Shown here: positions 47,152 through 55,087 of the stretch, piece by piece | How positions within the stretch are numbered: the first letter of the stretch is position 1 | Layout: each line of letters starts with the position of its first letter | Source of the DNA: Allobosea sp. WAO | Lineage (GTDB): Bacteria > Pseudomonadota > Alphaproteobacteria > Rhizobiales > Beijerinckiaceae | Assembly (NCBI RefSeq): GCF_001509835.1 | Contig: NZ_JXTJ01000008.1 | Location: 310,001 to 374,000, forward strand | Direction: 5' to 3' | Length of the DNA: 64,000 bases | Notes under the pieces: model-generated | Seen by the model: only the letters and a program-made list of their open reading frames with translations | What the model was told of the DNA's origin: nothing | The model's database searches: none | Position numbers and translations under genes: made by a program

Positions 47152-48408
47152 TCAGCCCGTCCTGGCTCGCCCGGTTTCCCCTGCCTCCGCTCGTGTGGAG
47201 ACGATGGTCTCGATGGCCTCGCGCAGGATCTCGGCGACTAGGTCGCAATCCTCGTCGGTCAACGACAGGGGCGTGCGGATATCGCAAAGTCCGGCCAGAA
47301 TTGCGTGTGTCTGCTGCATCGCCCCCTGGTCGCCGGCATAGCGCCAATGGCGCGGTGCGCTGGTGAAGCCACGCTGCCGGCCGGCGCCGAACCATTTGAT
47401 CGGCAGACCGCGGGCGGCGCAGCGATCGAGCATTGCGGCAATCTCGCCATCCGTGAAGCCGAGCAGCGAGAACTGGACGGATGTCGCGGAGTATCGCTGC
47501 CTCGGCGAACGCGGCGGCAGGCGAACATGCTGTGAGCGTGCGATGGCGCTGGCGATCCGGTCATGAATCGCGTTCCAGCGTGCGACCCGGCGCGGCAGGT
47601 CGCGCAGTTGCGGCCGCAGAAGGGCGGCGGCGAGCGCCGTCATGCGCATGCTGAAGTTCGGCGTCCTTTCTTCCCAGCCGGCGATCACGTCGGGCCCCGG
47701 CGCACTGAGATGCTGTCCGTGCAGCATGTAGCTGCCCGAATGAAGGATGGCGCGTGCGGCGCGGTCGGCGTTGTCGAGGGCGAGAAAGCCGCCTTCTCCG
47801 GCGTTCAGATGCTTGTAGGTCTGGGCGCTGAAGGCCGCCGCCTCGCCAAAGGTTCCGATTGCCCGGCCGCCCCACTTGGCGCATAGGGCATGCGCGCAAT
47901 CCTCTACGAGCACCAGCCCGAGTTCGTCGCAGGTGCCCATCACCGCATCCATGTCGGCGATATGGCCGCGCATATGGGACAACAGCAGGATGCGCGCGCC
48001 CGAAGCGCGTGCCCTGCGCCTCAAATCGTCGCAATCGATGACGTAGTCTGCGCCGATCTCAACCAGAACGGGCCTGGCCCCCGCATGGAGGATGGCGCCA
48101 GGGACAGGCGCGAGCGTGAAGCCGTTGACCAGTACCGGGTCACCGGGCTGCACATCCAGCACCTTCAGCGCCAGGCACAGCGCCGCGCCGCCGGAATTGA
48201 CTGCCACGCAGTAACGTCGAGCAACGAGGGCAGCGAATTCCTGCTCCAGTACCGCGACGTCGTTCTGGTCGGCGCCCATTTCGCCATAGCGGAACAGCCG
48301 GCCCGAGCGCATCAGTTCGCAGGCCCGCGCTATGCCGGCCTCCGGTATCGGCTCCGGCTCGGTCAGGTCGCGCTGCAGGCGCGGCAGCGAGGCGAGATCA
48401 GCCGCCAT
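47152..48408 (-). CDS. DegT/DnrJ/EryC1-family aminotransferase
   Basis: 418 residues, start ATG 48408 overlapping the ATPase gene by 11 bp. Fold type I with Lys199 in FSAQTYKHLNAGEGG, Asp170 in LVEDCAHALCAKWGG, and the N-terminal NSGGAALCLALKVLDVQPGDPVLVNGFTLAPV. DegT enzymes usually aminate or dehydrate sugar nucleotides, so its place inside a sulfonate-like uptake operon, between ATPase and binding protein, is unusual. It may transaminate an amino-sulfonate or amino-sugar-like substrate brought in by the transporter. The Lys is intact, so it should bind PLP. Confidence 0.82.
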   Translation of the reverse strand: MAADLASLPRLQRDLTEPEPIPEAGIARACELMRSGRLFRYGEMGADQNDVAVLEQEFAALVARRYCVAVNSGGAALCLALKVLDVQPGDPVLVNGFTLAPVPGAILHAGARPVLVEIGADYVIDCDDLRRRARASGARILLLSHMRGHIADMDAVMGTCDELGLVLVEDCAHALCAKWGGRAIGTFGEAAAFSAQTYKHLNAGEGGFLALDNADRAARAILHSGSYMLHGQHLSAPGPDVIAGWEERTPNFSMRMTALAAALLRPQLRDLPRRVARWNAIHDRIASAIARSQHVRLPPRSPRQRYSATSVQFSLLGFTDGEIAAMLDRCAARGLPIKWFGAGRQRGFTSAPRHWRYAGDQGAMQQTHAILAGLCDIRTPLSLTDEDCDLVAEILREAIETIVSTRAEAGETGRARTG

Positions 48409-49195
48409 GGGGACCCTTCTCCTCGCGCAGCGATTTCCAGATCTGGGTGCGCAGATGGACGAAGGATTCGAGGTCCATCACGTCCTCGATCTTCTGCAGC
48501 CGGTCCCAGTTCTCGGCCTCGCGGATCGAGCGGATATCGAGCACTTCCTTGATGCGGCCCGGGCGCCGCGTCATGATCGCGACCCGGTCGGCGAGATAGA
48601 CCGCCTCCTCGACCGCGTGAGTGATGAACAGCACGGTGCGCGGATTGACGCGGGCGAGTCGTACCAGCTCCTCCTGCATGACGACGCGGGTCTGAGCGTC
48701 GAGCGCGCCGAACGGCTCGTCCATCAGCAGCACTTCGGGATCGAGCACATAGGCGCGGGCGATGGCGACGCGCTGCTGCATGCCGCCGGAGAGTTGATGC
48801 GGGAAGGCGTCGGCATGGCTCTCGAGGTTCATCAGCTTCAGAGCGCCGGCGACGAGCTCGTCGCGTTCCGCTTTCGGCAGCTCCTTGTTGCGCAGGCCGA
48901 GCTCGATATTCTGGCGCACCGTCTTCCAGGGAAACAGCGCGAACTGCTGGAACACCACCGCACGATCCGGACCCGGCTTGGTGACCGCCTTGCCGTTGAC
49001 ACTGACGATGCCGGCGCTCGGCGGCTCGAAGCCCGCGACCATTCTGAGGCAGGTCGTCTTGCCGCAGCCGGACGGCCCGACGATCGCGACGAACTCCTTC
49101 TCGCCGATCTCCAGATTGATGTCGTCCAGTGCCTTCACGCCGGAACCGCGCGGCCCGAAGACCTTGTCGACCTTGTCGAAACGGATCGATCCCAT
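48398..49195 (-). CDS. SsuB/TauB-like ABC transporter ATP-binding protein
   Basis: 265 residues. Walker A GPSGCGKTT (40-48), Q-loop VVFQQFALFPWKTV, signature LSGGMQQRVAIARAY, Walker B VLLMDEPFGALD and switch LFITHAVEEAVYLADR, all typical of nitrate/sulfonate/taurine systems. It overlaps the DegT gene. Together with two permease genes and the SsuA-like protein it forms a complete importer; which permease pairs with it (or whether they heterodimerise) is not evident. Confidence 0.92.
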   Translation of the reverse strand: MGSIRFDKVDKVFGPRGSGVKALDDINLEIGEKEFVAIVGPSGCGKTTCLRMVAGFEPPSAGIVSVNGKAVTKPGPDRAVVFQQFALFPWKTVRQNIELGLRNKELPKAERDELVAGALKLMNLESHADAFPHQLSGGMQQRVAIARAYVLDPEVLLMDEPFGALDAQTRVVMQEELVRLARVNPRTVLFITHAVEEAVYLADRVAIMTRRPGRIKEVLDIRSIREAENWDRLQKIEDVMDLESFVHLRTQIWKSLREEKGPHGG

Positions 49196-49206
49196 CGTCT
49201 AGCCCT

Positions 49207-49995
49207 TCAAGCCTCGAGGCCGCGGCGGCGACGCAACCACGCCTCGCCCTGCCGCAGCAGGATGTCGATCAGCATGCCGACGATGCCGATCGCGGCCATG
49301 CCGGCCATCACTGTCGGCGTCGCGACATTGGCCTGCGCCTGAACCATCATGAATCCGACGCCGGCGGCTGCGACGATCAGCTCCGCGCCGACCAGCGACT
49401 GCCAGCCGAGGCCGGCCGAGACGCGCAGGCCAGCCACGATCGAGGGCGTGGCCGCCGGCAGCAGGATCTCCAGGATCATCCGCAGATGGCCGGTGCCGAG
49501 CATGCGCGCCGCCTCGATCAGGCGCGGCTCGACGAAGCGGGCGCCGCGATAGGCGTTGATCAGGCAGGGCGGGAAGGCGCCGGCGAAGATGATCAGGACG
49601 GGCCCGCCGATGCCCGTGCCGAACCAGAGCGCGGCGAAAGGTACCCAGGCGATCGGGGCGATGAAGCGCAGGCCGTCGAAGAGGGGCGTGACGATGTCGT
49701 CAAGCAGGCGGAACCAGCCCATCAGCAGGCCGAGCGGCACGCCGATGCCGGCGGCGAGCAGCACGCCCAAGGCGTAGCGCTGCAGGCTGGAGGCAAGGTG
49801 CTGCGGCAGCGTCGCACCGGCGAAGGGTGTCGAGCTGAGCTGGAGGGTCCGCATCAGCACGTCGAGTGGCGAAGGCAGGAACTGCCGGGGCACGATCCCG
49901 GAGACCGAGAGCAGGGTCCACAGACCGATGAAGCCGGCGAGCCCGAGCAGCCCCCATGCCAGCTTCTCGCCCAATCGCAGTGGTGCGTGGCTCAT
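49207..49995 (-). CDS. SsuC/TauC-like ABC transporter permease 1
   Basis: 262 residues from ATG 49995. About six membrane segments; GFIGLWTLLSVSGIVPRQFLPSPLDVL, GVPLGLLMGWFRLLDDIVTPL and the coupling loop EPRLIEAARMLGTGHLRMILEILLPAATPSIVAGLRVSAGLGW are family typical. It is encoded 4 bp after its paralogue at 50000, an arrangement suggesting a heterodimeric channel instead of the usual SsuC homodimer. Confidence 0.9.
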   Translation of the reverse strand: MSHAPLRLGEKLAWGLLGLAGFIGLWTLLSVSGIVPRQFLPSPLDVLMRTLQLSSTPFAGATLPQHLASSLQRYALGVLLAAGIGVPLGLLMGWFRLLDDIVTPLFDGLRFIAPIAWVPFAALWFGTGIGGPVLIIFAGAFPPCLINAYRGARFVEPRLIEAARMLGTGHLRMILEILLPAATPSIVAGLRVSAGLGWQSLVGAELIVAAAGVGFMMVQAQANVATPTVMAGMAAIGIVGMLIDILLRQGEAWLRRRRGLEA

Positions 49996-49999
49996 GGCC

Positions 50000-50776
50000 T
50001 CAGTCTCTCCCCGCCACGTTCCAGGCGAGCGCGCGGCGCTCGGCGAGGCCGAGAAGTAGCGTCGTCGCCCAGCCAAGGATGCCGACGGTGACCATCCCGG
50101 CGAGGATCATGCCGGGGTAGATGTCCTGCTGCGCCATGTTGAGGACGAAGCCGATGCCGACCAGCGCCCCGACCAGCTCGGCGGCGACCAGCGTCGTCCA
50201 GGCCGCCTGCAGCGATAGGCGAAGGCCGGTGAAGATCATCGGCGACGCCGCCGGTGCGATGACCTCGCTGACCAGCCGCCAGCGCGGTGTGCCGAGCATG
50301 CGCGCTGCCTCGATGATCGGCCGGTCGATGTTGCGGACGCCGGCAAAGGCATTGATGACCGCGGGGACGAAGGCCGCGAACCAGATCACCATGATCTTGG
50401 CGGCGTCGCCGAGGCCGAGCCAGAGGATCGCGAGCGGGATCCAGGCCAGCGGCGGGATCGGGCGGATGATCAGGAAGATCGGGTTGATTGCCGCCTCGGC
50501 CCGCCGGCTCCAGCCCATCCACAATCCAAGCGGCACGCCGGTGGCGATCGCTACGAGGAAGCCGAGGACGACGAGCCGGACGCTGTGGAAGGCATGGTTC
50601 GCAAGCTCGGCGCCAGCATAGCCGCGCGTCGCGATCTGGTTGAGCGACTGCCAGAATTCGGTGGGCGAGGGAAAGCGGCCGGGCGAAACCAGGCCCGTCG
50701 CCGTCGTCAAGACAAACCACAGCAGCAGCGTCGCCGCTACCGAGGTCAGACTGACCCATCCTCGCCGTCCTATCAT
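50000..50776 (-). CDS. SsuC/TauC-like ABC transporter permease 2
   Basis: 258 residues from ATG 50776, preceded by GAGGAG. Features: VSPGRFPSPTEFWQSL, GVPLGLWMGWSRRAEAAINPIFLIIRPIPPLAWIPLAILWLGLG and coupling loop DRPIIEAARMLGTPRWRLVSEVIAPAASPMIFTGLRLSLQAAW. It is the first gene of the operon. A perfect LacI-type palindrome lies 24 bp upstream, so the operon should be controlled by the divergent LacI gene. Confidence 0.9.
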   Translation of the reverse strand: MIGRRGWVSLTSVAATLLLWFVLTTATGLVSPGRFPSPTEFWQSLNQIATRGYAGAELANHAFHSVRLVVLGFLVAIATGVPLGLWMGWSRRAEAAINPIFLIIRPIPPLAWIPLAILWLGLGDAAKIMVIWFAAFVPAVINAFAGVRNIDRPIIEAARMLGTPRWRLVSEVIAPAASPMIFTGLRLSLQAAWTTLVAAELVGALVGIGFVLNMAQQDIYPGMILAGMVTVGILGWATTLLLGLAERRALAWNVAGRD

Positions 50777-50799
50777 CGCGCTCCTCGTGCGCCTTTCTA

Positions 50800-50813
50800 T
50801 GAAAGCGCTTTCA
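50800..50813. promoter_or_regulatory. LacI-family operator O1
   Basis: TGAAAGCGCTTTCA, a perfect 14-bp palindrome with the CG centre usual for LacI-family sites, 24 bp upstream of the first transporter gene. A matching site lies at 50914, 114 bp away. Confidence 0.75.
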
Positions 50814-50835
50814 GTTAACTTTCCAGATCGCAATC

Positions 50836-50851
50836 CGCATGTCAACATGCG
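50836..50851. promoter_or_regulatory. Additional palindrome in the divergent control region
   Basis: CGCATGT-CA-ACATGCG, perfect 7-bp arms with a 2-bp centre, between the two LacI-type sites. Its sequence differs from theirs, so it may bind a second regulator. No protein can be assigned. Confidence 0.4.
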
Positions 50852-50913
50852 CTAATAGATGAATATATTCGGTTCGAGCGCTTGTACCTGGCTTGGCTTT
50901 GGCGCTACGGTCA

Positions 50914-50927
50914 TGAAAGAACTTTCA
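50914..50927. promoter_or_regulatory. LacI-family operator O2
   Basis: TGAAAG-AA-CTTTCA, with the same arms as O1 but a different centre, 13 bp upstream of the lacI-type ATG. Position suits autorepression and, with O1, cooperative or looped repression of the divergent promoters. Confidence 0.65.
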
Positions 50928-50940
50928 TCAGGGAAGGCCG

Positions 50941-51960
50941 ATGGATGGTCGCCGCATCAAGTTGAGCGATGTCGCGCGCGATGCCGGCGTGTCGCCTGCA
51001 ACCGTGTCGCGCGCGATCGCGCAGCCGGAGCTGGTGTCGCCCGAGACGCTGGCCAAGGTCATGGCCAGTGCGCAACGCCTCGGCTATCTGCCGGATGGCG
51101 CGGCGCGTGCGCTTGCCTCGGGCCGCTCGATGACGATCGGCGCAATTGTGCCCACACTGGACAGCGCCATCTTCGCCCGCGCGCTCCAGGCGATGCAGGC
51201 CACATTGGCGCAGTCCGGTTATCTGCTGCTGGTCGCCTCGCACGAGGCCAACCCAGCGGCCGAGACGCAGGCGGTCCGGGCCCTGCTCGGGCGCGGCGTC
51301 GACGGACTGATGCTGGTCGGCGCGGAACGGGCCCCGGAAACCACCGCCTTGCTGAGAGCGTCTGGTCTTCCGGTCGTGCTGACATGGTGCGGTGACGGAC
51401 ATTTCACGGCCGTCACCATCGATAATGCCCGCGCGGGGCGCCTGGCGGCCGAGCATCTCATCGGACTCGGACATCGCCGTATCGGCGTGATCGTCGGGCA
51501 ACTCCGATTCAACGATCGCCAGAGGGCGCGTCTCGATGGTGCACGACAGGCGCTGGTCGCGGCTGGGCTGTCGCTGCCCGATTCCTTGGTCGTCGAGCAG
51601 GCGCTTACTCTTGCCGGCGGGAGAGCCGGCTGCGCGATGCTCCTGGATCTGGATGCCCCGCCCACCGCGCTGATAGGAGGCATCGATGTGTTCGCCATCG
51701 GCTGCCTCGAAGAAGCGCATGCACGCGGCATGGCGGTACCCCAAGACCTGAGCGTGGTGGGGATCGACGGGTTGGACATGTCGGCGCACGTCTCGCCGGG
51801 GCTAACGACCGTACACGTTCCCACGGGCCAGATCGGCAACCTCGCAGCGCAGACCCTGATGGCCATGATCGGACATCAAGCAGTCGACAGCGAGAGGGTC
51901 CTGCCCGTCGAGCTCGTGGTCCGACGGTCCTCTCAGCAGCTTCCCGTTCGGTCGGCTTGA
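50941..51960 (+). CDS. LacI-family transcriptional regulator
   Basis: 339 residues. The N-terminal helix-turn-helix and hinge (KLSDVARDAGVSPATVSRAIAQPELVSPETLAKVMASAQRLGYLPDGAARALASGRS) lie at about 7-64. The periplasmic-binding-like effector domain follows (IGAIVPTLDSAIFARALQAMQ; LGHRRIGVIVGQLRF; LSVVGIDGLDMSAHVSPGLTTVHVP). It is divergent from the sulfonate-like uptake/dehydrogenase operon. Two TGAAAG/CTTTCA palindromes in the spacer make it the likely repressor of that operon, relieved by a substrate or intermediate. The ribosome-binding site is AGGGAAGG. Confidence 0.9.
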   Translation: MDGRRIKLSDVARDAGVSPATVSRAIAQPELVSPETLAKVMASAQRLGYLPDGAARALASGRSMTIGAIVPTLDSAIFARALQAMQATLAQSGYLLLVASHEANPAAETQAVRALLGRGVDGLMLVGAERAPETTALLRASGLPVVLTWCGDGHFTAVTIDNARAGRLAAEHLIGLGHRRIGVIVGQLRFNDRQRARLDGARQALVAAGLSLPDSLVVEQALTLAGGRAGCAMLLDLDAPPTALIGGIDVFAIGCLEEAHARGMAVPQDLSVVGIDGLDMSAHVSPGLTTVHVPTGQIGNLAAQTLMAMIGHQAVDSERVLPVELVVRRSSQQLPVRSA

Positions 51961-52175
51961 ATGCCGCGTCAATCGAATTGCGTCACGCACACCCGTCCAA
52001 CGCCTTGCCGAATTGCGCCACTAGCAGACTCTGGCTCATTCCTCGGGAGCGGACCTTCGCCCTGCGGCCGCCTCACGACTGGAACCGGCCCGAAGCGAAC
52101 GCGTCATGGGTCAGTTCTCAGGTCCAGCGGTTATCGGCGGATTGCCCGTTGTCCCTCGTGATCGGGTGGCTATAA
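51961..52175. other. Intergenic region upstream of the SulP leader
   Basis: It holds repeat copy 6 (52015-52054). The remaining sequence shows no gene. A promoter for the SulP gene should lie here or just downstream, but I could not place -35/-10 elements with confidence. Confidence 0.4.
52015..52054 (+). repeat. Dispersed intergenic repeat, copy 6
   Basis: GCGCCA at 52015, AGCAGAC at 52023 and AGCGGAC at 52048. It shares ATTGCGCCACTAGCAGACTC and the following GGCTCATT with copy 2 at 14115, the closest pair in the window. It lies between two genes on the same strand. Confidence 0.8.
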
Positions 52176-52294
52176 CGGTCCCCACAAACCTCGGACCCGG
52201 TGTAACTCCGGGTGGCTCTTCCGGCCGCCGATCCGCCGGACAACGCAACAGGCTGTCCAACGTCAATTGTCAGGTCGCACCGCCAGGTGGACCG
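52176..52294 (+). promoter_or_regulatory. Structured 5' leader of the SulP gene, candidate cis-regulatory RNA
   Basis: CGGTCCccAC (52176-52185) can pair with GTGGACCG (52287-52294), which abuts the ATG and contains most of the Shine-Dalgarno AGGTGG. Inside are hairpin 1 (ACCCGG 52195-52200 with CCGGGT 52208-52213, 7-nt loop) and hairpin 2 (TCCGGC 52220-52225 with GCCGGA 52235-52240). An alternative stem GGACA 52238-52242 with TGTCC 52254-52258 excludes hairpin 2. The published sul1 RNA motif occurs upstream of sulfate transporter genes in alphaproteobacteria; whether this is a member I cannot test here. Helices were found by eye. Confidence 0.5.
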
Positions 52295-53797
52295 ATGGCG
52301 ATGCCTTGCGAGATCACCATGCTCATAACCACCCTTCGGCGCGAATGGCTGACCAATCCGCCGCGCGAACTTCTTGCCGGAGCCGTCGCCACTTTCGCTC
52401 TTATCCCCGAGGTCATCGCCTTTTCCTTTGCCGCCGGCGTCGACCCGCAGGTCGGGCTCTACGGCTCCTTCGTTATCGGCATCGTGATCGCCTTCGCTGG
52501 CGGGCGTCCGGCCATGGTTTCGGCAGCTGCCGGCTCGGTCGCTCTGGTGGCGGCACCGCTCGTCGCCTCGCACGGCCTGTCCTATCTTTTTGCCGCCGGC
52601 CTGCTTGCCGGCGCGCTCCAGATCGTCTTCGGGCTGCTTCGACTTGGCGTACTGATGCGCTTCGTCTCGCAATCGGTCCGCACCGGCTTCGTCAACGCGC
52701 TGGCGATCCTGATCTTCGCTGCGCAGATGCCGCATCTCCTCGGCGAGGGCTGGCACACCTATGCGCTCTTCGCCGTCGCGCTGGCGCTGATCTACGGCGT
52801 GCCGCGGCTGACAACCGCCATCCCATCGCCGCTGATCGCCATCGTCCTGCTCACGGCCGCCGCGAGCCTGCTCCAGCTGCCGGTGAGAACCGTGGCCGAT
52901 CTCGGCCGCCTGCCCGAGGCGCTGCCAGTATTCGCCTGGCCGACCGTGCCGGTCAGCTGGGAGACGCTGCGGATCATCGTCGGCCCGGCCGTTGCCATCG
53001 CCATGGTCGGCTTGCTCGAATCGCTGATGACCGCCACGGTGGTCGACGACCTGACAAAGACGCCGAGTTCCAGGGACCGCGAGTGCACGGGCTTGGGCCT
53101 CGCCAACATGGCGTCGAGCCTGTTCGGCGGCATCGCCGGCTGCGGCATGATCGGTCAGACCGTCAGTAACGTGAAGTATGGCGGGCGGGGCCGGCTCTCG
53201 ACGCTGTTCTCCTGCGCCTTCCTGCTGGTCCTCATGGTCGCGCTGAAGCCTTGGGTCTCGCAGGTGCCGGTGGTCGTGCTGGTTGCGATTATGGTGATGG
53301 TCTCGGTCGACACCTTCAACTGGTCCTCGCTCAGGGCCGTCGTCGCGCATCCGCGACTGTCGAGCACGGTGATGCTGGCAACGGTGGCGGTCACGGTGGC
53401 GAGCCACAATCTCGCGCTCGGCGTTCTCGTCGGCGTGCTGCTCAGCGGTGTCTTCTTCACAGTGAAGGTCGCGCGGCTGATGCATGTCGCCCCCGAGGGT
53501 GATGCCGCGGCCGGCCCGCTGACCTATCGCGTCACGGGCCAAGTCTTCTTCGCCTCGGCTGACGCCTTCAGCGAAGCTTTTGACCTCGATGCGGCGGGCG
53601 AGGCCGGCGTGCGTGTTGACGTTTCGCAGGCACACTTCTGGGACGTCACGGCGGTCGCCGCGCTCGACAAGATCGTCGGCCGCTACCGGGCCAATGGTAT
53701 CCCCGTGGAGGTCGTGGGGATGAACCAGGCCACCGCGACGATCGTCGAGCGCCTCGCTGTTCACGACAAGGAACGACCAGCGTTCTCAAAATGCTGA
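52295..53797 (+). CDS. SulP-family anion transporter with STAS domain
   Basis: 500 residues from ATG 52295 (AGGTGG 5 nt upstream). SulP core: [39 protein letters not shown] near the N-terminus, many membrane segments, and the characteristic block [50 protein letters not shown]. The C-terminal STAS domain runs from about 405 ([17 protein letters not shown]...[17 protein letters not shown]). It transports sulfate, bicarbonate or dicarboxylates across the inner membrane; the specificity is not clear. The gene is monocistronic by spacing. The leader described at 52176 may regulate its translation. Confidence 0.9.
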   Translation: MAMPCEITMLITTLRREWLTNPPRELLAGAVATFALIPEVIAFSFAAGVDPQVGLYGSFVIGIVIAFAGGRPAMVSAAAGSVALVAAPLVASHGLSYLFAAGLLAGALQIVFGLLRLGVLMRFVSQSVRTGFVNALAILIFAAQMPHLLGEGWHTYALFAVALALIYGVPRLTTAIPSPLIAIVLLTAAASLLQLPVRTVADLGRLPEALPVFAWPTVPVSWETLRIIVGPAVAIAMVGLLESLMTATVVDDLTKTPSSRDRECTGLGLANMASSLFGGIAGCGMIGQTVSNVKYGGRGRLSTLFSCAFLLVLMVALKPWVSQVPVVVLVAIMVMVSVDTFNWSSLRAVVAHPRLSSTVMLATVAVTVASHNLALGVLVGVLLSGVFFTVKVARLMHVAPEGDAAAGPLTYRVTGQVFFASADAFSEAFDLDAAGEAGVRVDVSQAHFWDVTAVAALDKIVGRYRANGIPVEVVGMNQATATIVERLAVHDKERPAFSKC

Positions 53798-54174
53798 TAC
53801 CGCAAGGTCAAAGCAGCCACTCACGGATTTTTTGCGCTGGTGGCCGGCCCACGCTCTTGAGGCCATACCTTGAGATGGCTCACGCACAGGTGCGAACGCA
53901 GAGCGCCATGAGCAGACCTTGGCGCATTGCCCAGGAGCAGACGTTGCGAGTAGGCGGGCCTGACTTCCGCTCCCGCCTCGTGCCAGACATTGGCGGCGAG
54001 TCCGCACTGCGTTTCAGGATCGCTCTTCGCGACCTGTCTCGGGCCGTTCAATTTGGCGATGGGCCGCGCCGCCGAAATCGAAGCCGGTCGGCTGCGGCTT
54101 CAACAGGCGCAAGGCGATGTGTTGTGGCCAGCCGGTACCCGCCACGACAGCAAGGAGCTATAATTCGAGCAATC
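53798..54174. other. Intergenic region between SulP and LysR genes
   Basis: It contains repeat copy 7 (53903-53942). The rest has a few short open frames without recognisable families. It may be decayed coding sequence, but no parent gene could be named. Confidence 0.45.
53903..53942 (+). repeat. Dispersed intergenic repeat, copy 7
   Basis: GCGCCA at 53903, AGCAGAC at 53911 and AGCAGAC at 53936. It is the only copy with AGCAGAC in both boxes. It shares the CATTGCCC core and the 25-nt spacing with the other copies. Confidence 0.72.
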
Positions 54175-54195
54175 TCATAAGGTTCTCTAATTAAT
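54175..54195. promoter_or_regulatory. Shared LysR-type motif, site A
   Basis: CATAAGGT-TCT-CTAATTAAT (from 54176) touches the start codon of the LysR gene at 54194. The same motif with a different 3-nt centre occurs at 60506 upstream of the exported-protein operon. Because the site covers the start region, binding would be expected to repress lysR. Confidence 0.6.
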
Positions 54196-55087
54196 GGCGC
54201 AGCCAAACTTCAACGACCTCGCCACCTTCGCCATGGTTGCGAAGGAGCGCAGCTTCACCAAGGCCGGTGCCAAGCTGGGCGTTTCGCAGTCCGCGCTCAG
54301 CCAGACCATCAAGGCTCTCGAGGAGCGCCTCAAGCTCAGGCTTCTGACGCGCACGACCCGAAGCGTCGCCCCCACCGAAGCCGGTTTGCGGCTTCTCGAA
54401 ACCATCGCGCCGCGCTTCGACGAGATCGAGGCGGAGATCGCGGCACTTGGCGAGTTGCGGGGCAAGCCGGCCGGGACGATCCGCATCACGGCCGGAGAAC
54501 ATGCCGCGATCTCGGCCCTGCAACCCGCCCTGAAGGGCTTCTTACTGGATCATCCCGACATCAAGGTCGAGATCATCGTCGACTATGGCCTCGTAGACAT
54601 CGTGGCTGCTGGGTATGATGCGGGGGTACGCTTGGGCGAGCAGGTCGCAAAGGACATGATCGCCGTGCGGATCGCGCCCGAGATGCGTATGGCCGTGGTC
54701 GGATCGCCAGCCTATTTCACGCGCTACGGAATTCCGGAAACGCCACAGGACCTGACCTCCCACAACTGCATCGCGTCTCGTCTGCCCACCTATGGCGGCC
54801 TGTTTCCCTGGGGCCTCGAAAAGGACGGGCGCGAGGTCAAGGTGCGTGGCGAGGGGCAGCTCGTGTTCAACAGCCTCGCGCTCCGCCTGAGTTCGGCGCT
54901 CGATGGCCTCGGCCTAGCCTACCTGCCGGAAGACCAAGCGGTCCCGCATATTCGCACGGGAAAGCTCATACGCGTGCTTGAGGACTGGTGCCCGCCGTTT
55001 CCTGGCTATCACCTTTACTATCCAAGCCGGCGGCATTCCTCCTCGGCTCTCTCCCTGCTGGTCGATGTCCTGCGCTACCGAGGTTGA
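54194..55087 (+). CDS. LysR-family transcriptional regulator
   Basis: 297 residues. The helix-turn-helix (NDLATFAMVAKERSFTKAGAKLGVSQSALSQTIKALEERLKLRLLTRTTRSVAPTEAG) spans about 6-64. The effector domain follows, with VEIIVDYGLVDIVAAGYDAGVRLGEQVAKDMIAVRI, a pattern of the subgroup with the Asp-Ala-Gly-Val-Arg motif. It is convergent with, and overlaps by 13 bp, the last gene of the exported-protein operon. Its promoter shares a 20-bp motif with that operon's promoter 6 kb away, so it probably regulates the operon. Confidence 0.88.
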   Translation: MAQPNFNDLATFAMVAKERSFTKAGAKLGVSQSALSQTIKALEERLKLRLLTRTTRSVAPTEAGLRLLETIAPRFDEIEAEIAALGELRGKPAGTIRITAGEHAAISALQPALKGFLLDHPDIKVEIIVDYGLVDIVAAGYDAGVRLGEQVAKDMIAVRIAPEMRMAVVGSPAYFTRYGIPETPQDLTSHNCIASRLPTYGGLFPWGLEKDGREVKVRGEGQLVFNSLALRLSSALDGLGLAYLPEDQAVPHIRTGKLIRVLEDWCPPFPGYHLYYPSRRHSSSALSLLVDVLRYRG

